Assembly: GCF_932526225.1 (NCBI RefSeq)
Contig: NC_064044.1
Coordinates: 3,312,092-3,376,091, forward strand
Direction: 5' to 3'
DNA length: 64,000 nt
DNA from: Nematostella vectensis
Lineage: Eukaryota; Cnidaria; Anthozoa; Actiniaria; Edwardsiidae
Below are positions 21,801-34,512 of the stretch, piece by piece (positions within the stretch are counted from its first letter, which is position 1; every line of letters starts with the position of its first letter). The notes under the pieces were generated by a model that saw nothing but the letters and a program-made list of their open reading frames with translations, was not told the origin of the DNA and did no database searches. The translations under genes and the position numbers were made by a program.

Positions 21801-24800
21801 CCCTCAACTTGGTATATGAAAGACATGTCCCCCATGCCCCCTCAACTTGGTATATGAAAGACATGTCCCCCATGCCCCCTCAACTTGGTATATGAAAGAC
21901 ATGTCCCCCGTGCCCCCTCAACTTGGTATATGTTAGACATGTCCCCCATGCCCCCTCAACTTGGTACATGATAGACATGTCCCCCATGCCCCCTCAACTT
22001 GGTACATGAAAGACATGTCCCCCATGCCCCCTCAACTTGGTACATGAAAGACATGTCCCCCATGCCCCCTCAACTTGGTATATGATAGACATGTCCCCCA
22101 TGCCCCCTCAACTTGGTACATGAAAGACATGTCCCCCGTGCCCCCTCAACTTGGTATATGAAAGACATGTCCCCCATGCCCCCTCAACTTGGTACATGAT
22201 AGACATGTCACCTATGCCCCCTCAACTTGGTATATGATAGACATGTCCCCCATGCCCCCTCAACTTGGTACATGAAAGACATGTCCCCCGTGCCCCCTCA
22301 ACTTGGTACATGAAAGACATGTCACCCATGCCCCCTCAACTTGGTACATGAAAGACATGTCCCCCATGCCCCCTCAACTTGGTATATGATAGACATGTCC
22401 CCCATGCCCCCTCAACTTGGTATATGAAAGACATGTCCCCCATGCCCCCTCAACTTGGTATATGAAAGACATGTCCCCCATGCCCGCCCCCTCAACTTGG
22501 TATATGAAAGACATGTCACCCATGCCCCCTCAACTTGGTATATGATAGACATGTCACCCATGCCCCCTCAACTTGGTATATGAAAGACATGTCCCCCATG
22601 CCCCCTCAACTTGGTATATGATAGTCATTACACTCATCTCTCAACTCGGTATATGATAGTCATTACACTCATCCCTCAACTTGGTATATGATAGTCATAA
22701 CACTCATCCCTCAACTTGGTATATGATAGTCATTACACTCATTGTATATGATAGTCATGTAACTCAACCCTCAACTTGGTATATGATAGTCATGTCACTC
22801 AACCCTCAACTTGGTATATGATAGTCATGTCACTCAACCCTCAACTTGGTATATGATAGTCATGTCACTCAACCCTCAACTTGGTATATGATAGTCATGT
22901 CACTCAACCCTCAACTTGATATATGATAGTCATTACACTCATCTCTCAACTTGGTATATGATAGTCATGTCACTTCCCTCAACTTGGTATATGATAGTCA
23001 TAACACTCCCGCCTCAATTTGGTATATGATAGTCATTACACTCAGCCCTCAACTTGGTATATGATAGTCATTACACTCATCCCTCAACTTGGTATATGAT
23101 AGTCATTACACTTATCCCTCAACTTGGTATATGATAGTCATTACCCTCATCCCTCAACTTGGTATATGATAGTCATGTTGCCTTTCAGGAGGGAAGATGG
23201 TGAAGAGCTTCCAGAAGAGTGCGCTGTTAAGGTATTCAAGACCACCCTGAATGAGTTCCGCACCCGCGAGAGGTACATCCGGGAGGACCATCGCTTCAGA
23301 GACCGATTCAGCAAACAGAACCCCCGTAAGGTGGTCCGCCTCTGGGCTGAGAAAGAGATGTGTAACCTGTGTAGGTAAGCACACCAGTGATCAATAATCA
23401 GCACATTGTGAAGCTTGCCTATTAACCTACGTGTAGCCACTTGCTCAATATAAAAAATCCTATGAAGCAAACTTGCTTCTGTATACAGTGAAACCTCCCA
23501 TGAAAGCCCCATCCACACATCAACAGCATCAGTCAGCATATTATGCTTAAGTGACCACAAAACACAGAAAATACTGGCAAACTCCTTCACAACACTTCCC
23601 AATATCGTGTGTCCACATTACTGGGCCTCGGTGTATTTAATGAACACTCCCTTAATGCCAGCAATTCTGGTGCTGTTTGCATGGGGGGTACCCACAATGT
23701 CTCCCACCCCTTTCCCACGATATTGTACAGTTTTCTTTATTCCCTTATTGTACAGTGCTTTGTATTCCCTTATTGTACAGTGCTCTGTATTCCCTTATTG
23801 TACAGTTCTCTGTATTCCCTTATTGTACAGTGCTCTGTATTCCCTTATTGTACAGTGTTCTGTATTCCCTTATTGTACAGTGTTCTGTATTCCCTTATTG
23901 TACAGTTCTCTGTATTCCCTTATTGTACAGTGCTATGTATTCCCTTATTGTACAGTGCTTTGTATTCCCTTATTGTACAGTGCTCTGTATTCCCTTATTG
24001 TACAGTGCTCTGTATTCCCTTATTGTACAGTGCTTTGTATTCCCTTATTGTACAGTGTTCTGTATTCCCTTATTGTACAGTGTTCTGTATTCCCTTATTG
24101 TACAGTTCTCTGTATTCCCTTATTGTACAGTGCTATGTATTCCCTTATTGTACAGTGCTCTGTATTCCCTTATTGTACAGTTCTCTGTATTCCCTTATTG
24201 TACAGTATTCTGTATTCCCTTATTGTACAGTTCTCTGTATTCCCTTATTGTACAGTGTTCTGTATTCCCTTATTGCACAGTGCTATGTATTCCCTTATTG
24301 TACAGTTCTCTGTATTCCCTTATTGTACAGTGCTTTGTATTCCCTTATTGTACAGTGTTCTGTATTCCCTTATTGTACAGTGCTCTGTATTCCCTTATTG
24401 TACAGTGCTTTGTATTCCCTTATTGTACAGTGCTATGTATTCCCTTATTGTACAGTGCTATGTATTCCCTTATTGTACAGTGCTCTGTATTCCCTTATTG
24501 TACAGTGCTTTGTATTCCCTTATTGTACAGTTCTCTGTATTCCCTTATTGTACAGTGCTTTGTATTCCCTTATTGTACAGTTCTCTGTATTCCCTTATTG
24601 TACAGTATTCTGTATTCCCTTATTGTACAGTTCTCTGTATTCCCTTATTGTACAGTGCTCTGTATTCCCTTATTGTACAGTGCTTTGTATTCCCTTATTG
24701 TACAGTTCTCTGTATTCCCTTATTGTACAGTGCTCTGTATTCCCTTATTGTACAGTGTTCTGTATTCCCTTATTGTACAGTGCTTTGTATTCCCTTATTG

Positions 24801-27376
24801 TACAGTTCTCTGTATTCCCTTATTGTACAGTGCTCTGTATTCCCTTATTGTACAGTTCTCTGTATTCCCTTATTGTACAGTTCTCTGTATTCCCTTATTG
24901 TACAGTGCTCTGTATTCCCTTATTGTACAGTGCTCTGTATTCCCTTATTGTACAGTGCTTTGTATTCCCTTATTGTACAGTGCTCTGTATTCCCTTATTG
25001 TACAGTGCTTTGTATTCCCTTATTGTACAGTGTTCTGTATTCCCTTATTGTACAGTGCTTTGTATTCCCTTATTGTACAGTGCTCTGTATTCCCTTAGGA
25101 TGCAGAAGGTAGGCTTGAGCTGCCCTCGCGTGTTGCTCCTCAAAAAGCACATACTGGTCATGTCTTTTATTGGCAAGGATCAGCACGCGGCACCCAAACT
25201 AAAGAACGCCATGTTGACAGGATCCCAGCTACACTTGGCTTACGAACAGTGCATCCAGGTAGGCAAGGCTACAGCAAACCTGACATCTTTACAACCCCAT
25301 GTTGACAGAAGCACTCTTCATTAAACGTATCGTAATTCGCAACGTTTGAACACAGAATGCGAGCTACAAATAACGTTATACTCGTTTTATTCGGGATTGC
25401 AAGTTTATACAGGGTGGATCAAAAGTTCACGCACAAATGTTACAAAACAGCAGCATGACAAGTGTTGCATATGATGAAAATACGAAAAATCAATAGCCAG
25501 AGTGGCCGCTTTTGTTCTTTATTACAATTTTTATGCGCTTGGGATGAAGCGAAAACATTCCTATTTACTGATACATTTCGCCAAGAACGGAGGAACCTCT
25601 TTAGTTATTTTATCGTCGTCGGCGATGGACCACTGTAACTTGACTTGTCCAAAATATCCTAAACACCTTCTATTTGTCCATGGTTAGGGTCATTGGCTTG
25701 TCATTTATCCCTTTCTATGGAATTTGGCAAGTTTTGTTGGTAACATTTAATAAGGAACTTTAGCTTTGTGAACAGGAGTTCCGTTTTGTATTAATTTTAT
25801 GTTTCTATTCGCACTGAACACCCATGTTTTAGTAGCTGATCTTGGGCATGGGAATTCGTCCAATCTCCTCCCTTGTAATTTTCTTTGATAATTGTATTTT
25901 TTTAAAGTTTTGACTTTTGTCAGAACTACTGGGCTCCCCAATCTGGCATTGTCAACAAAATCGTACCGTGAACACCAATTCTTGGTGCAGCGTGCTATTA
26001 CTCGAAATGAACAGTCTGATGACCTCGAAATTGCTGCCTGGGCTCTAGAATATGTCACTTTTCCTCCATTTTACGTTTTCTGGCGCTCCTGATGCAAAGG
26101 AAACCTCGGCAAATAGAACTCTCCTTTACATTAACAACAAAGATGGCGCGAAATGTGCATTTCTGACTACGCATTGAAGGGTTAGGGTTTGCAAGAAAGT
26201 CTCCATTTATCTGCTGTATCTTCGCCCCTACTAATGTGCTTACACTACCCGCTCTCAGATGATTTGTACCATAATACCTGAAGGGTTATGGTTTGCAAGA
26301 AAGTCTCCATTTATCTTCTGTAACCTCACCCCTACTAATGTGCTTACACTACCCTCTCTCAGATGATTTGTACCATAATACCTGAAGGGTTATGGTTTGC
26401 AAGAAAGTCTTCATTTATCTACCGTATCCCTACCCCTACTAATGTGCTTACACTACCTCTCTCTCAGATGATCTGTACCATGTACTTAAAGGGTAATGGC
26501 TAGCTGGAGAGCCTCCATTTATCTACTGTATCCTCACCCCTACTAATGTGCTTACACTACCTCTCTCTCAGATGATGTGCACCATGTACCAGAAGGCCCG
26601 ACTCGTGCACGCAGACCTCAGCGCGTACAACATGTTATGGCACGAGGGCAGGGTGTGGTTTATTGACGTCAGTCAGTCAGTTGAGCCCATCCACCCGCAC
26701 GCCTTAGAGTTCCTATACCGAGACTGCAGGAACGTGGTGGAATTCTTCAAGAAGAAGGGCGTGGCGGGAGTGATGAGCGCGCAGCAGTTGTTCATCAAGG
26801 TGTCTGAGGCTGACATCCCGTTGAGTGAGGACGAGGGCGAGTTTCTGGCTCAGGTTCGTAGTGTGCGACTTGTAGAGATGTGATAAAAAGCATACTGCTA
26901 TTTAGCAGTATAGCGATGTCAATGATTGTAAATTGTCCCCGTCAACATTAGGGACTTTACGCGACTACGACGTCCACGGCATCAAGAACGACGCGCGCTT
27001 ATAAATATTACAAAACGAAGGTTGACTTCCAAGATTGACCGCGAGGTAGAACGTAAAAACAACACCGTTTTGGGGCAATTCATAAGCGCGCACGCTGTTC
27101 TTGATGCATAAGGTCCCTGTTATCGGCACACTGTTGTTGGTTACTACTTTTGCTGTTTTTGCCTTCGTCGTTTTTGTCTTGACAGTTTCTATTGAGCATC
27201 TGATTTTCTGATTTCTTCATGTGCGGTTGCAGGTCCAGCACTATCAGCGCTATGAAATGCAAGCCACGCATGGCACCAGCTCCATCACAGTCGGCTACAA
27301 GCAGACAAAATATGACGACGAACCTTACGAGTTCGACTACTTCTTCAAAAAGACCACTGATGCCGCCCGGGAGTGA
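15897..27376 (+). CDS. RIOK3: RIO kinase 3 (atypical Ser/Thr kinase)
   Basis: RIOK3 acts in 40S ribosomal subunit maturation and, in vertebrates, in innate RNA sensing. Ten exons: 15897-16089, 17210-17335, 17818-17916, 18564-18682, 19771-19920, 20571-20698, 23189-23374, 25099-25258, 26572-26853, 27233-27376. Together they give 528 aa (human about 519). The start MDKGQTVVV is the first ATG in frame with exon 1. The N-terminus has the family pattern [14 protein letters not shown] and [14 protein letters not shown]. Next come [11 protein letters not shown] and [20 protein letters not shown]. The RIO kinase domain has the ATP loop [11 protein letters not shown], the lysine in [13 protein letters not shown], the catalytic loop [13 protein letters not shown] and the metal-binding IDVSQSVEP. 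All key residues are kept. The exon 9 donor (CAG|GTTCGT) is weak; retaining the intron would end the protein after VRSVRLVEM. Introns 6-8 are filled with satellites and a dead mariner. Confidence 0.95.
17400..17700. repeat. Degenerate ATC/CAT-rich microsatellite in RIOK3 intron 2
   Basis: Loose runs of ATCATC and TTATCA words, including ATCATCATCATCATCA near 17519-17534. No other content in the intron. Confidence 0.6.
18125..18192 (-). repeat. Dispersed repeat, copy B, in RIOK3 intron 3
   Basis: On the minus strand this reads CACTGGGGGTGGTCACTGCC followed by ATAGGG, matching copy A at 11602-11665. The rest of the intron (17917-18563) has no gene. Confidence 0.5.
19178..19735. mobile_element. 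MITE in RIOK3 intron 4
   Basis: CAGGGCTTCTGGAATTA (19184-19200) and TAATTCCAAAAGCCCTG (19713-19729) are inverted at 16 of 17 positions. Both are flanked by TACAGT (19178-19183 and 19730-19735), a likely target duplication. The interior is rich in GCGTAAT words and carries no transposase. The CAGGG ends resemble hAT-type ends, but a 6-bp target duplication is not typical of hAT, so the superfamily is open. Confidence 0.8.
20822..21340 (+). repeat. 33-bp minisatellite in RIOK3 intron 6
   Basis: About 15-16 copies of a 33-bp unit containing CTCAGCATTGCTGCAGTAAC. Because 33 is a multiple of three and the unit lacks stops in some frames, it creates long open frames on both strands (20768-21333). 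These are not genes. Confidence 0.95.
21430..22620 (+). repeat. 38-bp minisatellite in RIOK3 intron 6
   Basis: About 31 copies of a 38-bp unit around CCTCAACTTGGTATATGAAA + GACATGTCCCCCATGCCC. Copies vary at TATATG/TACATG, GAAAG/GATAG and CCCCC/CACCC. One copy carries a small CCCG insertion near 22486. Confidence 0.95.
22621..23180 (+). repeat. 35-bp minisatellite derived from the 38-bp unit, reaching the exon 7 acceptor
   Basis: About 16 copies of a shortened unit with CTCAACTTGGTATATGATAG + TCATTACACTCAT. It keeps the left half of the 38-bp unit and has a changed right half. The last copy ends 8 bp before exon 7 of RIOK3 (acceptor CCTTTCAG at 23181-23188). Confidence 0.93.
23721..25098 (+). 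repeat. 25-bp minisatellite (about 55 copies) ending at the RIOK3 exon 8 acceptor
   Basis: The unit is TGTATTCCCTTATTGTACAG followed by TGCTC, with a few point variants (TTCTC, TGTTC, TGCTT, TGCTA). Each unit holds a pyrimidine stretch and a TACAG that looks like a 3' splice site. The final partial unit reads TGTATTCCCTTAG and is the real acceptor of exon 8. The unit has no stops in any forward frame, which explains overlapping open frames of about 470-570 codons. These are artefacts. Confidence 0.95.
25409..26092 (-). mobile_element. Degenerate, internally deleted Tc1/mariner-type element in RIOK3 intron 8
   Basis: The right-hand transposon end CAGGGTGGATCAAAAGTTC starts at about 25409. On the minus strand, a frame at 26058-25747 carries a transposase-like N-terminal helix-turn-helix ([18 protein letters not shown]..., then LGSPVVLTK). 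It then jumps to [11 protein letters not shown], which resembles the region around the second catalytic Asp (usually QDG.P.H), here Asn. Further on, in other frames, lie PTTIK, a stop, [11 protein letters not shown] and the family-typical C-terminus KNKSGHSGY with a TGA. The central catalytic part is missing and frames are broken, so it is inactive. The other terminal repeat was not found. Confidence 0.75.
26190..26571 (+). repeat. 104-bp tandem repeat containing the RIOK3 exon 9 acceptor
   Basis: Four copies of a 104-105 bp unit end at AG positions 26258, 26362, 26467 and 26571. Each has a CTCTCAG acceptor and about 25 bp resembling the start of exon 9 (real: ATGATGTGCACCATGTACCA; copies: ATGATTTGTACCATAATACC). 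Only the last copy joins the true exon. Confidence 0.9.
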
Positions 27377-27383
27377 CAAAACA

Positions 27384-27389
27384 AATAAA
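27384..27389 (+). terminator. RIOK3: Polyadenylation signal of RIOK3
   Basis: AATAAA 8 bases after the TGA stop at 27374-27376. This implies a very short 3' UTR. Confidence 0.7.
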
Positions 27390-27439
27390 GCCCTAGCGTA
27401 TACGTAGTTCGTACGGCGAGCTTTCTCTGACGATGTTTT

Positions 27440-27780
27440 ACGTTATGTGTGATGACACGTTAAACGTGATACTAGGAACGTCTTGCGTCATCCTAGACAC
27501 GTGACGCCTGATACTATACGTGAAACGTGGTACTAGAAACGTGAAACGTGATACTTGGTACGCGGAACGTGATACTAAAGACGTGAAACGTGATACTAGA
27601 GACGTGAAACGTGATACTAGAGACGTGAAACGTGATACTAAAGACGCGAAACGTGATATTATAGACGTAATACACGATACTAGACACGTGAAACGTAAAA
27701 CTGAGTACGTGAAACATGATACTTGGTACGTTAAATGTGATACTAGAGACGTGAAACGTAGTATTAGCACAAAAAACGTG
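27440..27780 (+). repeat. 21-bp minisatellite downstream of RIOK3
   Basis: About 16 degenerate copies of GACGTGAAACGTGATACTAG + A. The 21-bp unit gives open frames on both strands that are not genes. Confidence 0.9.
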
Positions 27781-27789
27781 AGCCGTGAG

Positions 27790-29790
27790 CTCTGATATGG
27801 TGGAATTAGGGCGTATGTAGGTTACCGCGGTAACGTGCTTCATCATAGTGGACCTGGGATGGAACCTGCGGTACGTAGGAAGATACTCGATTAGATTGAG
27901 CGTATGCCACGAAAAAACCCGCTAGCCACCAAGATATCCCTGTCTCTCATCACTTTGTCAAGTACTATCGATATGGTGCCAATGAATAAATGATAGGTAC
28001 GCCGCGGCACTCAAATCAATTCTCCTTGATCGCACTATTGATTTTTTTTATAGATGGGGTGATATTAAGAGCTTGTCAGATTTGTAGAAGCATATCCGGA
28101 TCAAACAATTTTATGTCCGTGTTTACTTCCATTTTCAAAGAGCAATTATATTTTCCTCAGCACAACAGAAAATTATGTAGATTGTGCATGTTATTGTTTG
28201 CAAAATATATATGGGTAAAGCTTGGTCTGGGAATAATAACTATTGCCTCTAGAAAAATTAAATAAAAATGATAAACTTCACAGCTGAGTAAGACCTATTA
28301 TGCTGTATTGAAAAACGTTTATTGTTGGGTCCACGATTTGCTTTCTCTGCCAACATAGTTTTGAACTATAGAAGGATAACAGGAAGGCGTTTGCGTCCCC
28401 CACCCCCCCCCCCCCCCCCCCTAGGGCTAGCCACAGCTTACGTCTCCTGAATGAAAGTTTCGGTTCGCAAGATGCGGTCGCATAAAGGTCTTCTGAAGAG
28501 TAGAACAAGATCCAGTATTTCGTCCAGAATCCTGTCAACTAATTACATCTCCCTAGCAACTCAAATTCCGTTTTCCTCTCCTGTATTGCTGAAGAACTTA
28601 TTTGTGGTTCAGATACCCACACATTCATTAAGTTCTGGGGCCGCCTCCTGGGCTATCTTGGCATTTGATTGGATAAAAAGGACATTTATCCCTGGGCCCT
28701 GACCATTAAATCACGCGCCCAAAAAGGTGGACTTGAGAAAAGTCTGTTGGGCCTGCTAATCTTCTAGGCAGTGTTTGTACTAATTCAGTATTCATGTCCA
28801 TGGCTTTGATACTAGAGCCCCAGAAAAAGGGCCAACACTGTATATGGCGGTACAGTAATAATGGTACTAAAATCAAGATTATGGTTTTTCACCACGTGAC
28901 CAGAAAATTTTCCCCTATGCACACGCGCAAAATATGACTCCGTGTTTAGGTAGTCACTACAGTTTAAATGGAGTTCAATTTTGGATAAAGTGTGCAATTT
29001 GAGTACAAATACATCCCAAATTGAGCCAGAAAACCGTATAATTAATTATCAACACACATGCAAAATCAAGAAAGTCAGAAAATTGTGTAGAGCATTATAC
29101 AGTATCTATCGTGTGCAAAAATACAAATTTTCGTGGATTTTGACTTTGAATGTAATTGCACTGTTGTTACATGAAAACTGCTTTCAGCCAATAAGAATCG
29201 ATAAATTTGTATATTATTAGACGCTAAAAATGACAACAGTAACAGAAGACACCGCAATTCCCGAAGGTAAAAATGTGGTCTCCCCCATCATGTAGCCAGG
29301 CATTCAAACCTTTTTCACGCATGCGCACAGTTCATACGCACAACCAACCATGAAATTAAACAAACCACACTTAAAACCAAGGGGGGGGGGGGGGGGGGGA
29401 GATAATAATGTTGAGTACCAAAAAGATTTATAACAACGATGGCTTTACACCCCACAACGTTGTCGCTTTGGGGGTCTGGTACCGATCTCATTTTTTTTTC
29501 AGAGACCTTCTTCATTGAGTAAAGATGATCACAGTCACTGTTTTTCTCTTCTGATTACAAGTCATAAAGTTCACAATGCACCTGCGGTTCGGCAACCTTA
29601 AAAATGACAAAAATCAAGCAGTGGTTCCAAATAAGGAATATAGTAGTTTCCTTATATGCAAGTGACCGCATTTGGCACTTTATTTTTTGGGACTAATATC
29701 ACCTATTGAGCACACAACGCGTTTTTACGGGGGGGGGGGGGGGGGCGCCTACGCAAAATAAACAATAGCTAAGGTGTCAGCTCTCGAAAA
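27790..29790. other. Intergenic stretch
   Basis: No gene is seen. It has a C-run of 19 (28403-28421), a G-run of 19 (29381-29399) and a G-run of 17 (29729-29745). Open frames are short and not protein-like. Confidence 0.5.
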
Positions 29791-29829
29791 GGTTTGTCGA
29801 AAGGTGAGAATTGCGGGCACGAAAATCCA

Positions 29830-30090
29830 TATTAACGCACCTTTACGCATGTGCGTAAATATGCGTAAAGGCTGACAGGTATTTACGCATCTTTACATGC
29901 CGCGTAAAGATCGCCCAAATCTACCTTTACACAACCTTTACGCATGGCGCAAAGATTGCGTAAAGATTATGTTTACGCAACCTTTACGTCCCGCTTGAAG
30001 GTCGCGCAAACAGTATACTTACGCCGTTTGCGCAAAGATGCGCAACTTTTGTCTATATGCAACCTTTACGCGACCTTTACGCACGCGTAA
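29830..30090 (+). repeat. Degenerate tandem repeat of CCTTTACGCA words
   Basis: Many imperfect copies of ACCTTTACGCA and GCGTAAAG at irregular 10-25 bp spacing, some inverted. A decayed satellite is likely. Confidence 0.6.
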
Positions 30091-30244
30091 ATTTGACTTT
30101 TCGTGCTGTGATGACTACCAAGTATTCATGTATTTTTATTGATTCCTTTTTTGCAAAACCGCTTTTGGCTTCCGTCATTCAAAAGCAACCGAATCACTTT
30201 TGGTGCTCTTTGATTAGTCAGCGCTTTGCTCAGAGTTGGCGTGA

Positions 30245-30402
30245 TTTGACGGGGACTGGGGGGGGGGAGGGGTGGTGGCTGATTCTCCCCAAAATATCGA
30301 GTAAGGGTCAGGCCCCTCAAGCAATAAAAAAAGGTGCATTCGGTTCGAGAAAAAAGCCACAATTGCGGAATCCTGGCAACACAAAAGGTTTTAGTGTTCA
30401 CA
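30245..30402 (+). repeat. Diverged duplication, copy A
   Basis: It runs from a G-rich GGTGGTGGCTGATTCTCCCC start to AAAAGGTTTTAGTGTTCACA. The order of words (TGGCT-ATTC, AAAA, GTGCAT, GGTTCGAGAAAAAAG, AAAAGGTTTTAGTGTT) recurs at 30975-31110. Confidence 0.6.
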
Positions 30403-30413
30403 GCTCTGTGTTT

Positions 30414-30512
30414 GTTGGCGGGAGTTATGAGCGCGCAGCAGTTGTTTATCGAGGTGTCTCAGGCTGACATCCCGTAGAGTGAAGACGAGGGCGAGTTTCT
30501 TGCTTAGATTCG
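30414..30512 (+). pseudogene. RIOK3: Decayed copy of RIOK3 exon 9 end plus flanking intron
   Basis: The stretch from TTGGCGGGAGTTATGAGCGC onward matches RIOK3 26762-26860 with roughly a dozen differences. It reads through the exon 9 donor into intron (ATTCGTAGT for GTTCGTAGT), so it came from DNA, not from spliced RNA. Two stops break the frame: CCGTAGAGT where RIOK3 has CCGTTGAGT, and GCTTAGATT where it has GCTCAGGTT. It is non-coding now. Confidence 0.88.
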
Positions 30513-30574
30513 TAGTACGCTTGGCTTTTTTGAACTGCTATTTCTATTCCTTTACTTACTTTATTAATGATAAT

Positions 30575-30728
30575 GATACAGGGCCGTAGCTCGGGGGGAC
30601 ACTGCCTTCCTCTGTTTTAAAAAATTATTTAAAAATGGCCAGTATGGGCGTGGTTGTGCCCCCCAATTCTTAATGTTTCTGTATGGTGCCCCCCCCCAAT
30701 CGTACGTGGCCTGCTACGGCTTTGTGAC
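30575..30728. repeat. G/C-tract dispersed repeat, copy B
   Basis: It begins AGGGCCGTAGCTCGG and ends GGCCTGCTACGGCTTTG, an inverted pair, with GTGCCCCCC segments inside. Related to the element at 13781-13960, in opposite orientation. Confidence 0.55.
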
Positions 30729-30735
30729 AACCACG

Positions 30736-30787
30736 ATGCTGATGATGGTGATGATGATGATGATGATGATGTGATGATGTGATGATG

Positions 30788-30840
<53 letters not shown>

Positions 30841-30888
30841 AGTGATGATGATGATGATGGTTATGATGATGATGATGATGATGATGAT
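30736..30888 (+). repeat. (GAT)n microsatellite
   Basis: About 150 bp of GAT/ATG trinucleotides with a few GTG interruptions. The poly-Met open frame is an artefact. Confidence 0.97.
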
Positions 30889-30974
30889 TCTGCCGTGCCC
30901 TGTGCGCTTATTATTTTTGTCGGTCCTAGAGAAAGAAGCACAAGTAGGAGGAGCGGGTTGCTAAGCGTCATATT

Positions 30975-31110
30975 CGACGGGGGAAGGGGGGTGGCTAATT
31001 CCCCCCCCCCCAAAAAAAAAAAAAAATTGATAAAAGTGCATGGTTCGAGAAAAAAGTTATTATTGCCGATGCTATTAATATAAAAGGTTTTAGTGTTTAC
31101 AATAACCCTT
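30975..31110 (+). repeat. Diverged duplication, copy B
   Basis: Counterpart of 30245-30402: GGTGGCTAATTCCCCCC, then GTGCATGGTTCGAGAAAAAA, then AAAAGGTTTTAGTGTTTACA. The two copies flank the RIOK3 exon remnant and the GAT repeat. Confidence 0.6.

Positions 31111-34512
<3,402 letters not shown>

Noticed and set aside
23607-25324. Three overlapping plus-strand open frames of about 470-570 codons rich in Cys, Pro, Tyr, Leu and Ser.
   Set aside because: They are the three frames of a 25-bp satellite that lacks stop codons. The only real coding part is RIOK3 exon 8 (25099-25258).
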